The notes: generated by a model from the letters alone, not told the origin. A DNA stretch of 64,000 bases from Theropithecus gelada (GCF_003255815.1 NC_037669.1:131921307-131985306); one strand, 5' to 3'. Counted from the first letter of the stretch, positions 22,684 through 35,158 are shown. Translations and numbers: made by a program.

Positions 22684-25249
22684 GTCTTAGATTTTCCCTC
22701 TTGAGGCTATTATCTAGATCCTGTAGGTATGCCTCATCATTTCTTATTCTTTTTTTCTTTTGTCTCCTCTACTTTCAAATAGCCTGTCTTCAAGTTTGCT
22801 AATTCTTTCTTCTGCTTGATGAATTCGGCTATAAAAAGACTCTTACGCATTCTTAAGTTGTCATTTGCATTTCTCAGCTCCACAATTTCTGCTTGATTCC
22901 CTTTAATTATTTCAATCTATTTCTTATATTTGTCTGAGAGAATTCTGGGTTCCTTCTCTGTGTTATCTTGAATTTCTCTGAGGTTCTTCAACACAGATAC
23001 TTTGAATTCTGTGTCTGAAAGGTCACATATCTCTGTTTCTCGAGGATTGGTCCATGGCGGCTTATTTAGTTCATTTGGTGAGGTCATGTTTTCTTGGATG
23101 TTGTTGATGCTAATAGTTGTTCTTTGGTGTCTAGGCATTGAAGAATTAGGTATTCATTGTAGTTGGCACTGTCTAGGCTTGTTTGTACTCATTTATCTTA
23201 GGGAGACTTCCCAGATATTTGAAAGGACTTAGGTGTTGTGATCTACGCTGTATCTGCTTTAGAGGGGTCCCCAAACTTAGTAATACTGTGGTTCTTGAAG
23301 ACTTGTGGAAGTACTGCCTTGACAGGCTTGGACAGGATCCAAGAGAATTTTCTGGATTATCAGGCAGAGACTCTTTTTCTCTTTCCTTACTTTCTCCCAA
23401 ACAAATGAAGCCTCCTGTTCTGAGCCACCTAAAACTTGGGGAAAAGTGACATAAGCAGTCCTGTTGCCACCACCACTAGTCTGACCCTGAAGTGGTCAGA
23501 CCTAGTGCCAGCACAGCACTGCATCTTGCCCAAAGCCTACTGTAACCACTCCCTAGCAACTGCCTATGTTTGCTCAAGGTCCAGTGGCCCTACAATCAGC
23601 AGGTGGCAACCCAGCCAGGACTGTGTCCTTCCCTTCAGAGCAGTGGGTTCCCCCAGAACCTGGGTAGGTTCAGAGGTGCCAACCAGGAGTCCGGGACTAG
23701 AATCAAAAACCTTAGGAGTCTAGCTGGTATTCTATTGTACTGCAGCTAAGCTGCACTCAAACCACAATACATAGTCCTTTCCACTCTTCCCTCCTTTTTT
23801 TTAAAGGCAGAGGGGCCTCATCCCAAGTACACCACCACAGGCCATGAGGAGTAGTACTGCCAGACTATCACTGATAGTCCCTCAAGGCCTAAGGGCTCTT
23901 ACGTCAGCTTGTGAATGCTGCCTGGCCTGGGACTCACCCTTCAGGGCAGCGGGCTTCCTTCTGGCCCAGGGCAGGTGCAGAGATGCCATCCAAGTTAAGC
24001 CCTGGAATTGAGGTCCCCAAGAGCCTCCTTGGTGCTCTCCCACACTGTGGCTGTGCTGGTACCTAAGGTGCAAGATAAAGTCCTCTTTACTTTTCTCTCT
24101 GCTTTTCTCAAGCTGAAGGAGTTTCACCCTGCAGCCACCAAAGCTGATAAAGTGCTGAGTCTCACCTGAAGCCGGCAAGTCTCAGAGGCTCTCTCAAGAC
24201 ACTTGACGTAGTACTTGGGTATCACTGCTTGTTATTTAGCACCCAAGGGCTCTTCAGTTAGCAGATGATAAATGCTGCCAAGACTGGGTCCTTCCCTTCA
24301 GGGCTGCAGATTCTCTTCTGGGCCAGGGTGTCTAAAAATGTTATCTAGGAACTAGCATCTGAAATGGGGACCTCAAAACTTTGACTGATTCCCTATCGTG
24401 CTGTTGCTGAGCTGATATCCAAGATGGAAGACAAATTCCTCACTCCTCTTTCTCCTCTCCTCAAGCAGAAGTAAGGAGTCTCTTTTGGAGCCACAAGCTG
24501 TCCTGCCTGTGGTAGGGGAGGGGTGATGCCACTCCCTTAGCCACCCCAGCTGGTGTCTCAGTATGTCATGTGCCTTCCACACCCCAGGTCCACTGTCTCT
24601 GGGCCCAGTTCAGCACTAGGACTTGCCTAAAATTTGCAGTCCTCATGGCCAAGACTGCCTTTTCAGTTTACTTAGAAAGCCAGGGCAGTTTAGTCCTTGG
24701 TGGTGAGGTTTGTGGGAATTCAAGTTCGGACTGCTGGAATCAGCGATTCCCCTCTGGCTAGGGCTGGTTTAAATATTCCCTTCATGGGTGGGCAGCTGAG
24801 TTTGGTCCAGTTAAACAGGGAAGCGCTGAGTTCAATGCCTCAGAATTACTATGTTCTTATTTTCCCTGCACAAAGAACTGCTGTCTGCCTCATGCTGCTG
24901 CTGTGGAGTGGGGAGGGGTAGTACTGGCCATTCAAGACGTTTTTCTCTCTCTTCAGTGCTACTTTCAGAGATATGAAGATAAAACCCGTTACTATGAGGG
25001 TTAACCTGAGAGTTGGTTCTTATGCAAGCGATTTCCCTGTGTAGATAGTTGTTAAATTGGTGTTTTTGTTGGGGAGACGATCGGTGGTACCTTCTATTTC
25101 ACCATCTTGCTCCACCTCTCTGCTTCAGCCTCATTTTAGAGATGAGAAAAGTAAAGCTAAGGGTTACAAGGTTTATAAACAGAAACTAAATTATAAGCCG
25201 GTGTCTATGACTTCAAAACCACTAGCATGTGTACCATGTAAATAAAATT

Positions 25250-25840
25250 TTCTTAAAAATTACCATTTGATTGCATAACAGTTTTAGATATATAGAAAAA
25301 CTGTAGAGATAGCTCAGAAAATTCCTATATCCTCTGCACCTAAGTTCCCCTCTTATTAACATCTCACATTACTATGGCACGTTTGTTACAAATAATGAAC
25401 CAATACTGACACATTATTATTAACTGAAGTCCATACTTTATTTCAATTTCCTTAGTCTTTATTGAATATTCCTTTTCTGTTCAATGATCCCATCCAAGAT
25501 GCCACATTACATTTCCCTTCTGTGTCTCTTTAGCTTCCTCTTGGTTGTGACAGTTTATCAGACTTTCCTCAGTTCTGATGGCAGTTTTGAGGAGTACTGG
25601 TCAAGTAGTTTATAGAATGCTCCTCAATTGGAATTTATCTAATGTTTTCTCATGATAGGACTGGGATTATGTGTTTTGAATGGAAGACCACGGAGTAAAG
25701 TGCCATTTTCATCACATTATACCAAGGATACACACTATTACCATGAGTTACCACTGTTGATGTTGGCTTTTGATCATCTGGCTAAGATACTGTTTGCAGG
25801 TTTCTTCACTGTGAATACATATAATTATTTTGTCTGCCTA
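25250..25840 (+). mobile_element. Old L1 3' UTR remnant
   Basis: The text 'ttattaacatctcacattactatggcac', 'gaaccaatactgacacattattattaactgaagtcc', 'gttttgaggagtactggtcaagta' and 'gaagaccacggagtaaagtgccattttcatcacattat' follows the 3' UTR of old L1M-type elements on the plus strand. No ORF survives. Confidence 0.75.
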
Positions 25841-26002
25841 TTTTCTCCTTGGTCTTACTTCATTTTCACATTTCTAGATAGTAGCAATCTCTGAACTTGT
25901 CCTTTTACAATAATTTCACATCATCCCATTGTCAACGTATCATGTGTACTAGCTGCTTGTCATTCTGCTATTTCAGTGAGAGGTTTGTTCTTGCCTTTGT
26001 CT

Positions 26003-26053
26003 TGTGTGTGTGTGTGTGTGTGTGTTTTGTGTGTATGTGTGGGTGCGCATGTG
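26003..26053. repeat. (TG)n microsatellite, imperfect
   Basis: About 11 pure TG units followed by interrupted TG/TA/CG dinucleotides. Confidence 0.93.
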
Positions 26054-27909
26054 TAAAAGGGAGTAGGTAGCTTGTCGTGAACCTTTTATTCTGTCTAAGG
26101 ATTCTGCTGACCAAAAGTATAGAGTCTAACAGGGCTCCAGCACTGTGTCCAAGCAACAGCAATCAGAGGGCACTTGGGAGGTACCTAGACTGAGGCATTG
26201 AGCGGAGATGAAGTTTAGAAAAAGCTCCCTGAGTTGCAGTTTTCTCAATGGTAAAATAGTAAGATTGTGAATGCTAAGGTCCCTTCCCACTCTGGAATTA
26301 GGAATCTGGGGTCTGTAGGTAGGAAAATAAGCCTGGTTCTCTTCCTGTACCAACTTTATTTCTTCAGCAGTTCATTACAAGCTAAAGCATTAGCAAGAAT
26401 CCCGGCTCATAGTCCCTGGGGGTATTTCCTTGGCTAGAGTCTCTGATTTAATGAAGAGATAAACATTTCTTGTGGAAACAGATCTCAGCTGATTGCTTTG
26501 CCCACACTTGCTTCCTTGAAGCAGCTCTGCCCTGTTTCCTCTTGACCCTGTTGTGTTTCCTACTATCTTCCTTATGCCTTACCATCAGTAAGACACAGTA
26601 AGACTTGTAAGACTTCTTATTTATCCTCTGGGAGCACTTCTGTAAAACCAGGTGGGAGCTCACTCAGATTAGGCATGAATGGTATTTAATTTGGCCATTT
26701 TGGTTCAAGGCTCTTCCCATTTCTGTAATTATTTAAGGTAAGAGTCAGAGTATAAAAATTTTCATTTCTGCTTTGTGAACTTGAGAAAATTGCAGTTAAT
26801 TTTTCTCTATCCTTGGCCATTTGCCACACAAATGAAACTTTCTTGTGAAATTTATGCCTGCTGATAACTACTTTTTGTTTCTTTAATTAAATCTTATATG
26901 TTAACTAAGTACCAGTAAACATTTACTGTATAAGCCTGTTGCAATCTTTCTGTTTTTGGCAAAGTACCCTTGCACTCTGCTATGTAACAATTAACTTTTT
27001 GCAAGCTAGCAACTTGTCCATTTACAATGCACACTGAATATGCTAATAATGATTGCTTCTGGATAGAAAAGGAAAAGTCTAGGAAGGTGTCGTCTTGTCC
27101 CACTTTGTCTTGCACTAATTTCTACTCTTCGGCAACTGAAAATTGAAGTTCTTCTTCTATCATTCTTTTTCCCTCATTTTCTCATAGCCCCATTTAAGAC
27201 AAAAACTTTCACTTTGTGCGTTGTCAATTCCTCTGGGTTCACTTACATCAGCTTTGGCTGGATTCATGTTTAAAACATTTTCAGAGGACTAAATAATTTA
27301 TTTGAAAGCTAGTGGCAAAAGACACTTAAAAAATTAAACCAAGAGAATAGGTTTGAAAGAAAAAATGTTGCTGAGAACCAAGATGTGTTGTCTAAAGGAG
27401 AGTTCCCCATTTCCAAAGCAAAAGTAAATGTCATTTAAGTGTGACCTTCATACATATGATTTCATGAATCTTGTTTGAATGTATAAATATGGGTCAAAAT
27501 ATGCCTGAATAATTAAATATTTCTTTAAAATATTGGCTTAAAAATCCTCTAAGCTTTGATACTATCTTGTTACTTATGTTTGTGTCACATTGCAGTTGTG
27601 AAAAGATTCACTAGCTCTTTGAATAATAATTAAATACACTTCATGCCCAATGTCAACAAATTCAGATTTTGTAAAACTGTATTGGATTTTTTCTACTTTA
27701 TTTTTTATTACAGATTCATCGTATCTTACTCTACTCTGATGTTATCTAGAATTAATTCTGCTTATACTTAAAGTTTTCCTTTTTCTAGCAAATTTTATTT
27801 AGGGGGACTAGTCTCAAAGTTTCCCCCCCAAAATTCGTGTTGGTTTGCCAGAAAAAAACTGAGGCCTTGAATGAACAGGCGCTAGCTTTTCAGGAGCAAA
27901 GCTAGAAAT
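26054..27909. other. Unique AT-rich DNA, possible MIR trace
   Basis: No gene is seen. A short MIR-like core ('gagttgcagttttctcaatggtaaaatagtaag') lies at about 26230-26262. The rest, to the Alu at 27.9 kb, shows no recognisable repeat or coding pattern. Confidence 0.45.
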
Positions 27910-27910
27910 A

Positions 27911-28291
27911 AAAAACCAGGAGGTGGCTGGGCGCAGTGACTCACGCCTATAATCCCAGCATTTTGGGAGGCTGAGCTGGGCAGATCACCTAACGTCAGGG
28001 GTTCGAGACCAGCCTGGCCAATATGGTGAGACCCTGTCTCTACCAAAAATACAAAAATTAGCCAGGCATGGTGGCGCATGCCTGTAGTCCCAGCTACTCA
28101 GGAGGGAGGCAGGAGAATCACTTGAACCTGGGAGGTAGAGGTTGTAGTGAGCCAAGACCATGCCATTGCACTCCAGCCTGGGCAACAGAGCAAAACTTTG
28201 TCTCAAAAAAAAAAAAAAAAAAAAAAAGAGAGAAAAGAAAAAAGAAAAAAAAGAAAAACAAACAAAAAAACCACACAAAAACCCAGGAGGT
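27911..28291 (+). mobile_element. Alu SINE with target duplication and long A-rich tail
   Basis: Sense Alu body at 27925-28204, with an A-rich tail (A, GAAAA and CAAA units) to about 28276. AAAAACCAGGAGGT on the left and AAAAACCCAGGAGGT on the right mark the insertion. Confidence 0.96.
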
Positions 28292-28636
28292 TCATTGGAC
28301 TTTTCATGGGCAACTGACCTCCACTGGGCATCTGCCAGACCCTCAGTAGGAACAACTGAAACTGGGAAATTAGAACACCAACCCGATTTGCCCTTAAAAA
28401 TTTGCAATTTAGTATGCTCTGCCTCTCATTATAATGTCATGCTATTTACATACATTATTTATTTGAAAACAGTCCCAAAGTCCAAAATGGTTGGAGGACA
28501 ACTGAGTTTATTGTATTTTATAATTTGGGAGTCCATGAAAGGAGAAAAGATGTGGTACATAGGATTTATGTATATACATAATTTGCAATCATATATTCAT
28601 GCCACTTGCAAATTAAACTGTTTTTATGATAATTTT

Positions 28637-28923
28637 TCCTTTTTTCGACACAGGCTCTCTGTCACCCAGGTGGGAGTACAGTGGCACAATCATGGTTCAC
28701 TGCAGCCTCGACCTCACTAGAAGGATCCTCCCACCTCAGCCTCTCGAGTAGCTGAGACTACATTTGTGCACCACTATACCCAGCTAATTTTTTTATTTTT
28801 TATAGAAAGGAGGTCTCCCTATGTTTTCCGGGCTGGTCTTGAACTCCTAGGCCCAAGTGATCCTCTTGCCTTGACCTCAGTGCAAAGAGCTGGGATTACA
28901 GGTGTGAGCAACGGTGCCCAGCC
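28637..28923 (-). mobile_element. Alu SINE, J-like
   Basis: Antisense dimer with strongly diverged arms ('gcagcctcgacctcactagaaggatcctccc'). Confidence 0.92.
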
Positions 28924-29044
28924 TATGATAATAATAATACATCCACATGTTTAAAAAAAAATCAAAACATACATTTGGATGTAAAATGAAGATAACTTCC
29001 CCATTCTGGCTATGGCTGTTAGGAACATGTCTATTCTATGCAAG

Positions 29045-29215
29045 ACAGCGATTCTCATTCCTATCTGCAATCTATGAAGGTATGAAATAATACAGATACG
29101 TGGTTCTTTACCCAGAACTACTGAATCACAGTACCTAAGATTGGGAGCAACTGTGTTTTAAAATCTGTAGAGGTGATTCTGATGTGTGCCTAGATTCGAG
29201 ATCCAATGGTTCATC
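29045..29215 (-). mobile_element. MER5-like DNA transposon fossil
   Basis: 'actactgaatcacagtacctaagattgggagc', 'gtgttttaaaatctgtagaggtgattctgatgtgtg' and the end 'tcgagatccaatgg' follow the non-autonomous hAT element MER5A in antisense. Diverged. Confidence 0.55.
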
Positions 29216-29850
29216 TGCTACTTTAACTTTTTACTTATTTATGAAGTTATCAAGTGTTTGGGTTTTCCTGGGAGTCCTTATCTTTACCTTAGGATCCCTT
29301 AAAATTCTGGGCTCCTATTTTGGTCTCTAAAAGAAATACACACAAATCAGAGGGAGGACATACTTGCCCTCAAGAAAACTCCCCCTTGGCCCTAGAGGAA
29401 GCACTGTGCAGGAAATATTGGTGAAAATGTAGTAGTAAAACTGTGTCCGGAATTGGTGGGTTCTTGGTCTCAACTGACTTCAAGAATGAAGCCGGGTACC
29501 CTCGTGGTTGACTGTTACAGTTCTTAAAGATGGTGTGTCCAGTTCGTTCCTTCAGACATTCACATGTGTCTGGAGCTTTTTCCTTCTGGTGGGTTTGTGG
29601 TCTCGCTGTCAGGAGTGAAGCTGCAGACCTTCGTGGTGTTACAGCTCTTAAAGGCAGCACATCTGGAGTTGTTCATTCTTCCCGGTGGGTTTGTGGTCTC
29701 GCTGGCTTCAGGAGTGAAGCTGCAGACCTTCGCGGTGAGTATTACAGCTCATAAGGTCTGGCTGGCTTCAGGAGTGAAGCTGCAGAGCTTCTCAGTGAGT
29801 GTTACAGCTCATAAGGGCAGCGTGGACCCAAAGAGTCAGCAACAGCAAGA

Positions 29851-29856
29851 TTTATT
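29851..29856 (-). terminator. LTR12 polyadenylation signal
   Basis: AATAAA on the minus strand in the R region, in the canonical position downstream of the AATAAAAG box. Confidence 0.6.
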
Positions 29857-29928
29857 GCAAAGAGCGAAAAAACGAACATACCACACTGTGGAACGGGACC
29901 CCAGGACGCTGCCGCTGGCTGGCTCAGG

Positions 29929-30101
29929 CTTTTATTCCCTTATCCGGCCCCACCCACATCCTGCTGATTGGTCCATTTTGACAGAGTGCTGACTGGTGCG
30001 TTTACAATCCTTGAGCTAGACACGGAGTCACAGAGTGCTAGTCCTCCGAGTCTCCACAATTGTATTCACAAACCCTGAGCTAGACACAGAGTGCTGATTG
30101 G
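29929..30101 (-). promoter_or_regulatory. Putative LTR12 core promoter
   Basis: The TATA-like AATAAAAG at 29929-29936 has CCAAT boxes upstream on the minus strand at 29967-29971 and 30097-30101. Transcription, if any, would run towards lower coordinates. LTR12 promoters are known to be used in germline and cancer cells; activity of this copy is inferred only. Confidence 0.5.
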
Positions 30102-30777
30102 TGTATTTACAATCCTGTGGCTAGATATAAAAGTTCTCCAAGTCCCCATCCGGTTCAGGAACCCAGCTGGCTTTACCCAGTGGATCCTGCGCCAGGGCTG
30201 CAGGCGGAGCTGCCCGCCAGTCCCGAGCCGCGCCTGCACTCCTCAGGCCTTGGGCTGTGGATGGGACCTCGCGCCACGGAGCAGGGGGCGGTGCCAGTCG
30301 GGGAACTTCAGGCCGCGCTGGAGCCCACCGCAGGGGGCGGCGCTCAGATATGGCGGGTTGCAGGTCCAGAGCCCTGCCCTGCGGGGAAGCAGCTAAGGCC
30401 CGGCGAGAATTTGAGTGCGGAGCCGGCTGGCCGGCTCTGCTGGGGGACCCCGGGCAACCTCAGCAGCTGCTGGCCCCGGTGCTAAGCCCCTCACTGCCCT
30501 GGGCCGGCGGTGTGTGGGGTCCGCTGAGCCCACACCCGCCGCAACTCACACGCGAGCGCAGCCCCATTTCCCACCCGCGCCTTTCCCTCCACCCGCGTCT
30601 CTCCCTCCTCACCTCCCCACAAGCAGAGGGAGGCATCTTCGGCCTCAGCCAGCCCAGAGAGGGGCTTCCACGGTGCCGTGGCGGGCTGAAGGGTTCCTCA
30701 AGCGCTGCCAGTGTGGGCGCGGAGGCCGAGGAGGCGCTGAGAGTGAGGGCTGGTAGCACATTGTCACCTCTCAAAAC

Positions 30778-31119
30778 CACGATAATAGGCCGGGCGTGGT
30801 GGCTCACGCCTGTAATCTCAGCACTTTGGGCGGCTGAGGTGGGCGGATCCCGAGGTCAGGAGATAGAGACCATCCTGGCTAAGACGGTGAAACCCCGTCT
30901 CTACAAATAATACAAAAACAGTACCCGGGCGTGGTGGCGGGCGCCTGTAGTCCCAGCTACTCGGGAGGCTGAGGCAGAACAGCCTGAACCCGGGAGGCGG
31001 AGCTTGCAGTGAGCCGAGACTGTGCCACTGCACTCCAGCCTGGGCTACAGAGTGAAACTCCATCTCAAAAAACAAAAACAAAAAAACGAAACAAAAGCAA
31101 AAAAAAACCCCACGATAAT
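30778..31119 (+). mobile_element. Alu SINE, Y-like, with target duplication
   Basis: Sense Alu at 30788-31108 with many CpGs kept and the Y-type 'gagaccatcctggctaa' and 'ggcggagcttgcagtgag'. CACGATAAT flanks it (30778-30786, 31111-31119). It landed next to the LTR12 boundary. Confidence 0.95.
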
Positions 31120-33299
31120 GGTAGCAACATTAACATCAATCAGAAAACAACAACAACAAAAAACTGTCCATAAACCCTTTATTCATCCCAGTAAATCAGA
31201 CTACTTTCTTTTGCTGTCGAAGTTTGTATACATAAACAAAGGAAACATTGATGAAACATTCCAGCGTATGTTTGCTTCTCTCTCAGATCAAACCAAAATA
31301 CGGAAAGAGTTGGTATTACCAGATGCTTAATCAATTACCCAAAACCATTGGGCTTTGAACTTTCTAAAGAAATAAGAATGCTTTTCAAATTCCCTTTACC
31401 AGGAACTAAATGTGACAATGCTTTATCCTCAACTCAGCTACTTAAAATCACCAACGAATGCATTTTAATTTCTTTCAAGGTACTATGTTCTTCAAAAGAT
31501 GATCTCAAATCTATCCTTTTTCTTTTATCAGAAGCTTATAGGCTTCAAAACAACAATGATATATTTGAGGCTATGTGTTATAGTGTGCAGTTCTGAGTTT
31601 GGATTTTTTTAGGTATTTATTTTCAAATCTAAATATTTTTAAAAATTATCTGCCTATAGCTCCTGACATGTCAAAGTGACAACATTTAAAATCAAGGATT
31701 TGATTTTTTTTTATCATTTGAAAGACTTAGCATCTCTCATAATTGGAGTTTGTGTAGTTTATTTGTGTTTTATTACTCTTAGACATATGGCTAAGCAATT
31801 TTATAAGATCCACAGGGCTATTGAGAAATGTGAGCCCTCTGCAATTCCCTCAGGTTCTTTTTGGCGCCATCAATATTTTATTGTTTACCATTTACTTCAT
31901 GGTTTGGAACTCTTCCTGTCTTCCTCTCAACCCAATAAAACTCTGTAGTTTAAGCAGCAGCTCAGGAAATGAGGGGGATGAGGTTGGTTTGGATCTTCTG
32001 AAATAGAGGGACTGCATAAGAGCCTAATGCCTAATATAAGATGAACCTTTCTGACTCCTGAGCCCATGATGAAGAGATTTAAGGCTGGAGTTGAAATACA
32101 GGAGACTGTGCCTTTTATGAAAGAAATCTTCTCTGGTTTGTGTAGAACATAATCCAGAGAACAAAATCTTCTCTGGTTTGTGTTTTGGACATAAAAACAT
32201 GATCCAGAAAATCAAATGGCACACAAATATGTTCCAGAATTTATAAGGAATGTTCTGGACTCAGACTCTTAAAAACAGTGAGTTTAATTGAGGACCCATT
32301 TTATCAATTTACAGGGTGCCTTTCCTTGACTGCTTGCCCAATAAAAAGTGGGATTTTAATTTTGAAGTTGCCTTCAGCGTCTAATGAAAATATGTCTTTA
32401 ATTAACAGTGACTTGGATGACTTTTGTCACTGCACTACACAATAAACCTTTGTAGTGCTACCTTGCATGCTAGTGGTAAGAAAACTATCATGCATCTGCC
32501 TGTATGTACTTCACTTCAGACTTGTGACTGGAAGCATTCTTTAGATAAAATAGTATTATCTTATAAAGTTACATGTCAGTCTCTTTGAGATTAACATTCA
32601 CAAACTATGTAAGAGTGAAGCATATTTTTGTAAAGCATTCATACTATAAAGATTTCCAATATCTACCATATCCCAAGTGCTGCCCCAGAAACTATAGAAG
32701 CAGAGATAAGAGACAATCCCTATTCTCAAGGACCTCAGTGTTTCTGGAGAAGCCATTGGGTGGAGAGAAAACCGCTGATGACCCTGCTGTGTAGTGACTT
32801 CCATGGCCTGGGACTCTCCAAGGGTCTGTGGGAGTGAGGGAGGCCCTCCTACCTGCTTCCTCATAGGTCCGTTAATCTTAAAGTTAAAAATCCTTTTATT
32901 GATGTGACTTTAACTTGGACTCATGGGACTCAGAAAAGCTGTTATACTCATGGTTGTAATTTACTAAATATATATAGTTTGTGAAACATGTTTTAATACA
33001 GTGAAAGAATATACATTAAAATCAGCAAAGGGAAAAGGTACATTGAGCCATCCCCTCCCAGTGAAGTTGCGCAAGAATGTGCTTAACTCTTCCAGCAACA
33101 ATATGTGGCAACATGTGGGAAATGTTGTCAACCAGGGAAGCACATCCAGACATTGGACTGGGGTTTTTATTGTGAATCAGCCATGTAGCCCTTGTGTGAC
33201 TGGTCTCAGATACAAGACACTAGCTCTTTTCCCAGAGTAAAAATAAGCATTCCCTATATATAACATTATTAGCATAAACCTATGTGGTTAAATGAGTCT
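31120..33299. other. Unique DNA, no gene recognised
   Basis: AT-rich sequence with several unremarkable open frames (the longest about 90 codons, at 31676-31948) and no recognised domain. A 40-bp tandem duplication lies at 32124-32213. Confidence 0.4.
32124..32213. repeat. About 40-bp tandem duplication
   Basis: The block AAATCTTCTCTGGTTTGTG followed by a 'cat.atccaga' end occurs at 32124 and again at 32164. The second copy carries about 10 extra bases in its middle. Confidence 0.85.
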
Positions 33300-35158
33300 T
33301 GCATGGCCCAAGACCTCAGCCATATGAAAGTACTCTCATCAAGCAGAATATTCTAAGGGCTCAGAGGTTGGCTCCTAGGAGCTGGCTGATGGCCAGTTCT
33401 GACGGTAAGCTAACTGTACTAACAGTCCTTGCTAAGTATTCCACATGATATGTCTTATTCTGATCTATTCTTGGGGTGAATGTAGTAATACTGTATCTGT
33501 TTAAGTTACAAGTGTCCCTAGAGAATGCTCTTAAGACTGGAGGTCCATAAGGTTACTATAAACAAATCTCCCCAGTGGCCCAGCAGGATGTAGTTCTGAA
33601 AATTCCTAACTTAATTATCTCTTTTGTAGGAGAGGTAACCTGAAAAATAAAAGTAAAAGAACTGGAACATTACTAGAGTTCCACTCAGTCACTAACAATT
33701 CATTCAGTTTATCTAATGGCTAAAGTGTCTCCCAGAGCAATGCCACTCAGGTATGCAGATTTCCGTTTGACCTTGTAGGGTTCCAAAAGGAGGGGTAATC
33801 TTGGCAAATATATAGCTTTTCTTTTTCTGGCATCTAGTATAATTGTTCTAAGAGACAGGATCTTTCTATTGTGCTAAGCCTCTCTAGAGGCACAGTTGTA
33901 ATATTGAATTTCCCTTGCTGCATAACCCACTTTTTTATTCTCTTCCTTCCAACAATACTGTTGCTCCTTCTCTCCACTTGCCATTGATTTTTACCCAGAC
34001 TTTTCCACCTGTAGAAGAGATATTAGGTTCAACAACTGTGCTGGTCCAGACTGCAGGCAGCAACACCACTCTAGCAAGTACCTACCTCTTAGACCACTAG
34101 TATTCATATAACATAGGAGTACATAGGTACAGACCAGTGGGCTCTCTCAACCACCATGCAATATAGCTGCATTCACTGTCAACCAATTATGCCAGATAAG
34201 GTGAAGGCACCATCCAAACCATTAGGCCCTCTGGAATTCTGGCATAGATATTTAAAGGCTTAGTTACACTTTTTGCTTAGAAATCATCCCTACTTCATTC
34301 CTGTTTCTGGCACTAGAGTTGCAGCCCTGCTGGCAGGAACACTGTATCAGTTAGGAAAAGAGGAAGTTAAGGTGATGTGGGAATAACTGTACAGTCAAAG
34401 TAGCATTCTAGTCACCCACTTTCTCCCAAATCCACCAGAAAAGCAGAGGAATCTACTGACTGGAGACCCTCCCCTGGCCCCAATCAGGTTGAATCTGAGC
34501 ACCCAAGAATGAAAGTGTGTAAGCCAGCCCTGCATGCCTTTTCTCCTCATGTTTGGGACAATAAATGTTTCCAGTGCCCCTACCAGTTCTTTATCAAGCT
34601 ATTCCTTTGAGGCTGATGAGCAACATGATGTATCCACTTGGTGTGATACCTCTTTTTCCACTGTTGGACATTATGGGCAGTAGAGTATATTCTTTGGTTT
34701 AAAGAAATGTAACTCAGTGGTTTTACATGGTGTAGTATTTTTGCTCCATTCCTTTTATGGTGCGTCCACCCCTGGGTATGCAAAGTGTGGTCTGGAGTGT
34801 CTATTCCTGTCAGGACCCATTCCAAGGCAACTGGCACTGAATGGCATAATAAAGTCTCTTGGTCAGCTCTGCACCAGGGACCTACCCTGAGGAAATCTGC
34901 CCCATTACCTCCTGCAGTGTCTGTCTTTCCTGCTGACAGACAGGCCAGTTCTTGGCATTTTGTGCCTCTGAGGGTGCAGCGGAATATGTGTCTATGATTA
35001 CCCCTCTCTGTATTGCTGCCACTCCTGCACATCCAGTCACTTCATGGACCCAGTTGGCCACCTCAAGTAAGTGCATCAAGATTTTGACTTAAAGTTGCAG
35101 TCACCTTTCAGTCTAGGAAAGAGGTTCTTCTCATGAGCATTGATTTCTCTTAATTAAT

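Larger units (their letters stand above)
18771..25112 (-). mobile_element. Old L1 LINE, nearly full length at the 5' side, with inactive ORFs
   Basis: Read on the minus strand, the 5' end near 25112 has the L1-like start (GGAGCAAGATGGTGAAATAG), followed by a long GC-richer 5' UTR to about 23150. ORF1 fragments lie at about 23138-22700 and continue below 22110 after the Alus; the readable peptide includes NELNKPPWTNPRETEICDLS. ORF2 endonuclease-like text lies around 20895-20500 (NIYASNTEYTKQILLELKRE) and the RT part at 19370-18805, with the FADDM form of the YADD-type catalytic motif. The element stops at 18771, so the C-terminal part of ORF2 and the 3' UTR are missing. Multiple stops and frameshifts make it non-functional. 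The long 5' UTR and divergence suggest an L1M-type element. Confidence 0.92.
29438..30777 (-). mobile_element. Solo LTR of the HERV9/LTR12 family with 4-bp target duplication
   Basis: The LTR spans 29442-30773 and begins and ends TG..CA on the minus strand. AAAC flanks it on both sides (29438-29441, 30774-30777), the size expected for a class I retrovirus. On the minus strand it has a GC-rich U3 (30170-30750), tandem CCAAT-containing units, an AATAAAAG box (29929-29936), an AATAAA polyadenylation signal (29851-29856), and U5 repeats around 'gtggtctcgctggcttcaggagtgaagctgcag' at 29589-29800. No internal viral sequence is attached, so it is a solo LTR. Long open frames inside it (for example 30257-30910) are a by-product of GC content. 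Confidence 0.93.

Noticed and set aside
30257..30910. 217-codon open frame, the longest in the window
   Set aside because: It lies within the GC-rich part of the solo LTR12 and runs into an Alu, on the strand opposite to the LTR. GC-rich DNA lacks stops by chance, and there is no domain.
34580..35079. Functional retroviral integrase
   Set aside because: The reading frame is broken by shifts and stops, and the element is interrupted by Alus.
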